A stretch of 9,694 nucleotides of DNA from Bacteroidota bacterium (GTDB lineage Bacteria; Bacteroidota; Bacteroidia; Chitinophagales; UBA10324). Where the stretch lies: NCBI GenBank assembly GCA_003455275.1, contig DMRR01000163.1, forward strand, positions 1-9,694. Direction: 5' to 3'. Positions 7,201 to 9,694 of the stretch are shown here, piece after piece (position 1 is the stretch's first letter; every line of letters starts with the position of its first letter). Below the pieces are notes generated by a model, which saw only the letters and a program-made list of their open reading frames with translations, made no database searches and was not told where the DNA came from. Made by a program: the position numbers and the translations under genes.

Positions 7201-9694
7201 CAGGGTGCGGGCTATTGCCTTCGCGCTGGCTTGAATCCAGATACATGTAATTTACTTCCACTCCCTCGTAACTGCGTTCTCGGCGTATGTGCTCGCCCTC
7301 GCGTGTAAGCATACTTGCAAGAATTTCCTGCAATGCAACCCCGCCACGACGAACAGCATCTACTAATTGCGTATCATCTAATTCAGCGTCCTGTATTGCA
7401 GTTTTAGCTGCATAGATTGGCATATTGTCCGGGCGCTTTGCAAAGGTGGCTGAAAGAAATACTGCCCCGCTACATGCCTTTAACAATTCTTTCATGAACT
7501 TACCCGTGTTGCTATCTCCTGCTGCATTGTGGCTTTCGTCCATAATAATAATTGCTTCCGGTGCAAGTGACATCAGAAATTTACGCTTTGCTTCACTGCG
7601 CTTGCTTCCTGATATTTGAGAATAAGTGAGAAACACTCCATCATAACCTTTTGGCATTCCGGCGTGAGCCATTGCTTCGTTTCGCTCTGCTGAATTTCCG
7701 GCAAGCGGGCGATAAAGAATATTTCCTTCTTCATCCTGCACAGCAGTGCGGGTATCATTGGCATTGATGATGAACGGAACAAATCTTTTTTTTCCAAAAC
7801 ATTGTTCTTTGTAATTTTTATTCGGAATGTAAACAGGCATTTCAATTCCGCCTGCTTCTGCTTCAAGCCACAGTTGTTCTACTGCTTCATCAGGATCCAC
7901 ACCATCTTCAATTGCCTGTTCGCGTGCTTCGGTAATTTCTTTTCGGGTTACTGTTCTTTTCTTCAATCTGGTTTCGGTAGTAAGAAACTCCTGAGGAATA
8001 CCTGCATCGGCGCCGATGGCTACCAGGTCGCGAGCCATATCAGAAAACAGATTTGCTTTTGCAGTAAAGAAGATTGGAATTTTTTTGTGAAGCCGTGCAT
8101 ACTCCATTACACCTGCAGCCACGCGACCTTTCCCGATTCCCGTCATGTCGCCTATGATGGTGCTTTCGTGGCGGTTCTCTACATTAAAGATAGCCATTGC
8201 CAGCGCATCTATTTGTTCTGCGCCAAATGCATCACACAGGCACTTGATACCTTGCTGCTTTTCTTCCATAGTGCAGTTGATATCGTGGAAGCCAAGTTTT
8301 TCGCTCACATATTCATCTACACCATTTACCCGGCGGTCAACTGTCTCAATTGCTTTGAGCATTTCGTAGCGGAGCAATTCAGGTGCGGTGGTGTCAAGCG
8401 TAGCGCACGCATCGCTGGCGGGTATGTAGGTTGTGTCCACTGGCGAAGCATTTTTGGTTTCGGTTGGCGCGGTGATGTGTAGGTTAGCTGCTTCAAGTTC
8501 CGTTGTAGCAGTGGTTGGGGGAATTTGAGGATTCATTTTTTTAAATTCTTTATTATTATCTATCTCCTGGTATTGTTTTAATAATTTATAATATTTTTCA
8601 ACGAGTTCATTTCCTCTTTTATCAAAAACTTTTGAATCTTTGGTAATTTTTATATTATTTTTTGAATTGTCTTCAATATACAAATCTTCATTAAAATGTC
8701 CATTAATTCCATATTCTTCTTCTAAGATTTCAAAGGTGGCATTTATTTCTTTTTCTATTTCAAATAAAGATTCTTCTTTAACGGTTCTTTTTTGAGGAGG
8801 TAACTCGTCGGATGCACGAGGTAATTTAATTTTGGTTCTTTGTTCTATTGTTGTAATAATTTGTTTTACAACATCAGATAAAGTATTATCAGAAAGGCGA
8901 ACTTCAATTTGGTCGTCAAGTTTTGTTTGCTTGATATAATCAGATAAATAATAAGTGCAGTAAAGAGAAACATTGTCTCCATGCATAGAGTTTCCTGATT
9001 CACATTGAAGCACTAATCCTTTATCAAACCAAACAGCAAACAATTCATCGTCATAAACTTTTCTGTTAGGAACGCCATAAATATTTTGAAAAAGTTTATT
9101 TCCAAATTTATCAACTAATTCTTTCAGTGCTTTTTTACCGCCTTTGTTCACGGTAATTACATCGGCATTATATTTTTGAAATTCAGCGATAAGTAAATTT
9201 CCTGCTATTGCGCCTGTATTTTGTGGATTGTCAAGGAAATTAATATTTAAAGCGTCAGAACTTGTAATAAAATCCGGCGCATTATCTTTATCGGTTACAA
9301 AGTTTTTTACCTTGGTGGCGGCGTGGCTTATGCCAGAAGCAAGTTTGTTTAGAAATGATTTTTCAGGCAGATGTGCTTCGTTGTATTCGGAAAGGTCAGA
9401 ATCAAGTTGCTCTGAAATATAGAAGTCAATAATTTTATCAATTTCCTTTTGTATTTCGTTTTGTTTTTTTCTTGCTTGTCCCTCTGGAAATTTAAAATAA
9501 ACAGATAATTGGATTTGACTTCGTTTATTTTTTTGTAAAATTTGTGGCGGAACAAAAACGCTGTGAATAACAACATCAGGCACTCGTGTGTTTGACTGAA
9601 TGAATATTTTTAATTTATCTGTCAGTTCACGAATAATATCATAAGTTCCTGGTTTGTAAAATTTTTTCTCAACTGCTTCTGAAATGTTGTAATC
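4235..9694 (-). CDS. Giant strawberry-notch-type SF2 helicase (5' end outside window)
   Basis: The frame is open from the right edge (9694) to TAA at 4237-4235, giving at least 1819 residues; the true start is outside. Counting from the first visible codon: an unrecognised AT-rich N-terminal block (1-386); a T/A/P-rich linker (about 387-420); then a Sno-type helicase core with YIPASDACATLDT, EQIDALAMAI, Walker A GDMTGIGKGR (515-524), Walker B MDESHN (D719), SATFA (748-752), motif V NRAGSTGASAHA and motif VI QKRGRIFRTGQ (1118-1128). After the core come long helical stretches, two beta-rich modules (from about 1437 and 1563) and a charged coiled-coil tail (about 1735-1810). Such helicases translocate on or remodel DNA using ATP and are frequent in phages and conjugative elements, often joined to methylases; no methylase motif is seen here. 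It heads a tight operon with the two genes after it. Confidence 0.9.
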   Translation of the reverse strand, partial: DYNISEAVEKKFYKPGTYDIIRELTDKLKIFIQSNTRVPDVVIHSVFVPPQILQKNKRSQIQLSVYFKFPEGQARKKQNEIQKEIDKIIDFYISEQLDSDLSEYNEAHLPEKSFLNKLASGISHAATKVKNFVTDKDNAPDFITSSDALNINFLDNPQNTGAIAGNLLIAEFQKYNADVITVNKGGKKALKELVDKFGNKLFQNIYGVPNRKVYDDELFAVWFDKGLVLQCESGNSMHGDNVSLYCTYYLSDYIKQTKLDDQIEVRLSDNTLSDVVKQIITTIEQRTKIKLPRASDELPPQKRTVKEESLFEIEKEINATFEILEEEYGINGHFNEDLYIEDNSKNNIKITKDSKVFDKRGNELVEKYYKLLKQYQEIDNNKEFKKMNPQIPPTTATTELEAANLHITAPTETKNASPVDTTYIPASDACATLDTTAPELLRYEMLKAIETVDRRVNGVDEYVSEKLGFHDINCTMEEKQQGIKCLCDAFGAEQIDALAMAIFNVENRHESTIIGDMTGIGKGRVAAGVMEYARLHKKIPIFFTAKANLFSDMARDLVAIGADAGIPQEFLTTETRLKKRTVTRKEITEAREQAIEDGVDPDEAVEQLWLEAEAGGIEMPVYIPNKNYKEQCFGKKRFVPFIINANDTRTAVQDEEGNILYRPLAGNSAERNEAMAHAGMPKGYDGVFLTYSQISGSKRSEAKRKFLMSLAPEAIIIMDESHNAAGDSNTGKFMKELLKACSGAVFLSATFAKRPDNMPIYAAKTAIQDAELDDTQLVDAVRRGGVALQEILASMLTREGEHIRRERSYEGVEVNYMYLDSSQREGNSPHPEFDLKDVHRAVADSATELLRDIMEFQKQYVKPAIEKKNERLKSRMTKGTEEGGINNMPVFNGVFQLISQMLFSIKASVVAQHAVNRLKEGRKPVIAFSSTMESFLNRLTNDEGMQLRDGEVIADDFSHVFLHRLKNCTKYTVTNPDGTAYTEYLIPEEMGEDFMNAYAYLEKKIKQTVTGISLSPIDVLYYHIQNAGFTVEEVTGRKNRLKINGDGTAIYTSRVFRNAKETFRMFNDNEIDCIMINRAGSTGASAHAIPTKKVPKDKVKQRCMIILQAELDINEEVQKRGRIFRTGQIFKPIYDYVISAVPAEKRYMIMLQHKLSSLDANTTSNQKQSTAILDTDDFLNKYGDRIVLNWLFEHMSIYNNQLGAPFGNLNKLAQEYGGIEHVPVPADCAHRTSGRIAVLPTKQQEQFYDEVIEQYKDTVFLLKQSGEYDLEVGVAEKLEAETEEKMIVSLGSGDKSIFSRHAILEKCIVNNLSKPYKSEEVRAMVEQTLTDADGNKVTVEEYTNALKSDVKAYAKAEIERMAKYIETDTQNDLEKFRNSPIWKLELEKNGITQKDIDMRVEEKARELEAEKATRLHESENYENSQAGYINTFIDFFRPGKVVAYPLFVAGGDINNPETTFIKGIFVGFAINKSTKNPYAKSNIKLRFALAGSQRYRVVPLSKLDIISQCRDMTRTRISSNESYEYMLKIWNSEIKKASADRIYQYIVTGNILKALAKSDIQKGKLIRFTTIKGGVRNGVLMTYDFKPEGTKRIHGEDEKPVRVTVPITYALHILQDSEPDTNPIETSLGITIVKKHNTGSTGHRGFVARDADKYIYEVMMPSKKDFAKYYAEDQVLVGLTKNQFNKVATNMRGEVPENKLQNLLDYLKEQYNATASLSRAQFDHYVKPHVKMEEYTDEESPLPIQEKILDDLQQQDREAEKMIDEKNKEEAVNLDAEKTAEDDAAARIKQLEDEAELNRRRASVAKKFAKVNVLLELGV
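4238..4490 (-). other. Charged coiled-coil tail of the helicase
   Basis: The last roughly 85 residues contain long runs rich in E, D, K, Q and A, such as EKILDDLQQQDREAEKMIDE and ARIKQLEDEAELNRRR, with hydrophobic residues at heptad-like spacing. This suggests a coiled coil for self-assembly or for docking to a partner, possibly one of the operon products (inference). Confidence 0.6.
4860..5386 (-). other. Two similar beta-rich modules after the helicase core
   Basis: From R1437, PGKVVAYPLF followed by FIKGIFVGFAIN and IKLRFAL; from G1563, GKLIRFTTIKGG followed by GVLMTYDF and VRVTVPITYAL. Both read as GK-hydrophobic strand, glycine turn, G-(I/V)-hydrophobic strand, then a basic strand. This is the outline of small beta-barrels of SH3 or KOW type that bind DNA or partner proteins. 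The repeat relation is my reading and is weak at sequence level. Position after a Sno core is consistent with an accessory DNA-binding part. Confidence 0.45.
6190..8440 (-). other. Sno-type helicase core
   Basis: This covers both RecA-like lobes. Lobe 1 runs from YIPASDACATLDT (about 8390-8440) through Walker A (8152-8123), Walker B DESH (7540-7529) and SATFA (7453-7439). Lobe 2 has PVIAFSSTMESF, motif V (6472-6431) and motif VI with two arginine-finger candidates in RGRIFR (about 6311-6343). The TGIGKGR form of Walker A and RIFRTGQ of motif VI are diagnostic of the strawberry-notch group rather than Snf2. All catalytic motifs are intact, so ATPase activity is expected. Confidence 0.88.
8537..9694 (-). 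other. AT-rich N-terminal block fused to the helicase
   Basis: About 386 visible residues, beginning in frame at the window edge with DYNISEAVEKKFYKPGTYDI. It contains predicted strands (VVIHSVFVPPQIL, IQLSVYFKFP), a charged helix (about residues 70-95) and DELFAVWFDKGLVLQCESGN. I do not recognise a family. G+C in 8581-8700 is 23 of 120 bases by my count, against 66 of 120 in 8401-8520, a sharp step at the first residue of the helicase part (M387). This points to a domain joined from another source, or to a region under different selection. Confidence 0.6.

Noticed and set aside
7802..8482. A 226-codon open frame on the plus strand
   Set aside because: It lies wholly antisense to the helicase motif region (Walker A is at 8152-8123), is cysteine- and phenylalanine-rich in the way of antisense translations, and has no recognisable domain.
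8534..8536. ATG (MNPQIPP) as the true helicase start, with a separate upstream gene
   Set aside because: The upstream block is in the same frame without any stop. An AGGAG is present but about 27 bases away, too far to act. Kept only as a likely fusion point.
9581..9583. GTG as the helicase start codon
   Set aside because: The frame is open upstream to the window edge with plausible protein sequence, and no ribosome-binding site precedes the GTG.
1..9694. tRNA genes, rRNA, CRISPR arrays, insertion-sequence ends, riboswitches
   Set aside because: Coding sequence fills essentially the whole window; the only repeat seen is the pair of protein-coding ART lead-ins, which are too far apart and too diverged for a CRISPR array.

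Overview
The whole window is one strand-consistent gene block read on the minus strand. It has three very large or multidomain genes, almost no intergenic DNA (one 23-base gap and one 1-base overlap), and no RNA gene, CRISPR array, insertion sequence, promoter or terminator that I can support. Overall composition is moderately AT-rich with very AT-rich islands. Start contexts are A-rich with weak Shine-Dalgarno signals, and the protein style (giant sno-type helicase, tandem ADP-ribosyltransferase modules) suggests a mobile element of a Bacteroidota-like host: a large phage, plasmid or integrative conjugative element. The host assignment is inference; no structural phage gene or conjugation gene is visible.

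Layout in transcription order (right to left). First is a strawberry-notch (Sno)-type superfamily 2 helicase, 9694 to 4235. It enters the window already in frame, so its true start lies outside and at least 1819 residues are visible. Its first ~386 visible codons are far more AT-rich than the rest and look like a separate domain block joined in front of a canonical Sno helicase. Second is a 447-residue PP-loop ATP-pyrophosphatase of the PAPS-reductase family, 4211 to 2868, with an SGGKDS loop and a clustered set of cysteines. Third, starting at a TGATG overlap, is a gene from 2868 to the left edge. It is open for 956 codons and unfinished; because its stop is outside the window it is easily overlooked, yet it fills 30% of the window. 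It reads as a 'polyvalent' protein: three ADP-ribosyltransferase-like modules, a conserved phage/element-associated domain between the second and third, and a GNAT-like C-terminal segment, with an F-x-x-G-G motif after the second and third ART modules and after the GNAT-like segment.

Taken together, the operon combines a DNA-translocating Sno helicase, a nucleotide-activating sulfur-type enzyme and a multi-effector protein. This fits the class of polyvalent proteins described in phages and conjugative elements, thought to enter the recipient cell with the DNA and act on host or competing elements. The specific triple-ART arrangement, the possible processing sites and the coupling to a PAPS-reductase-like enzyme are the parts most worth following up.
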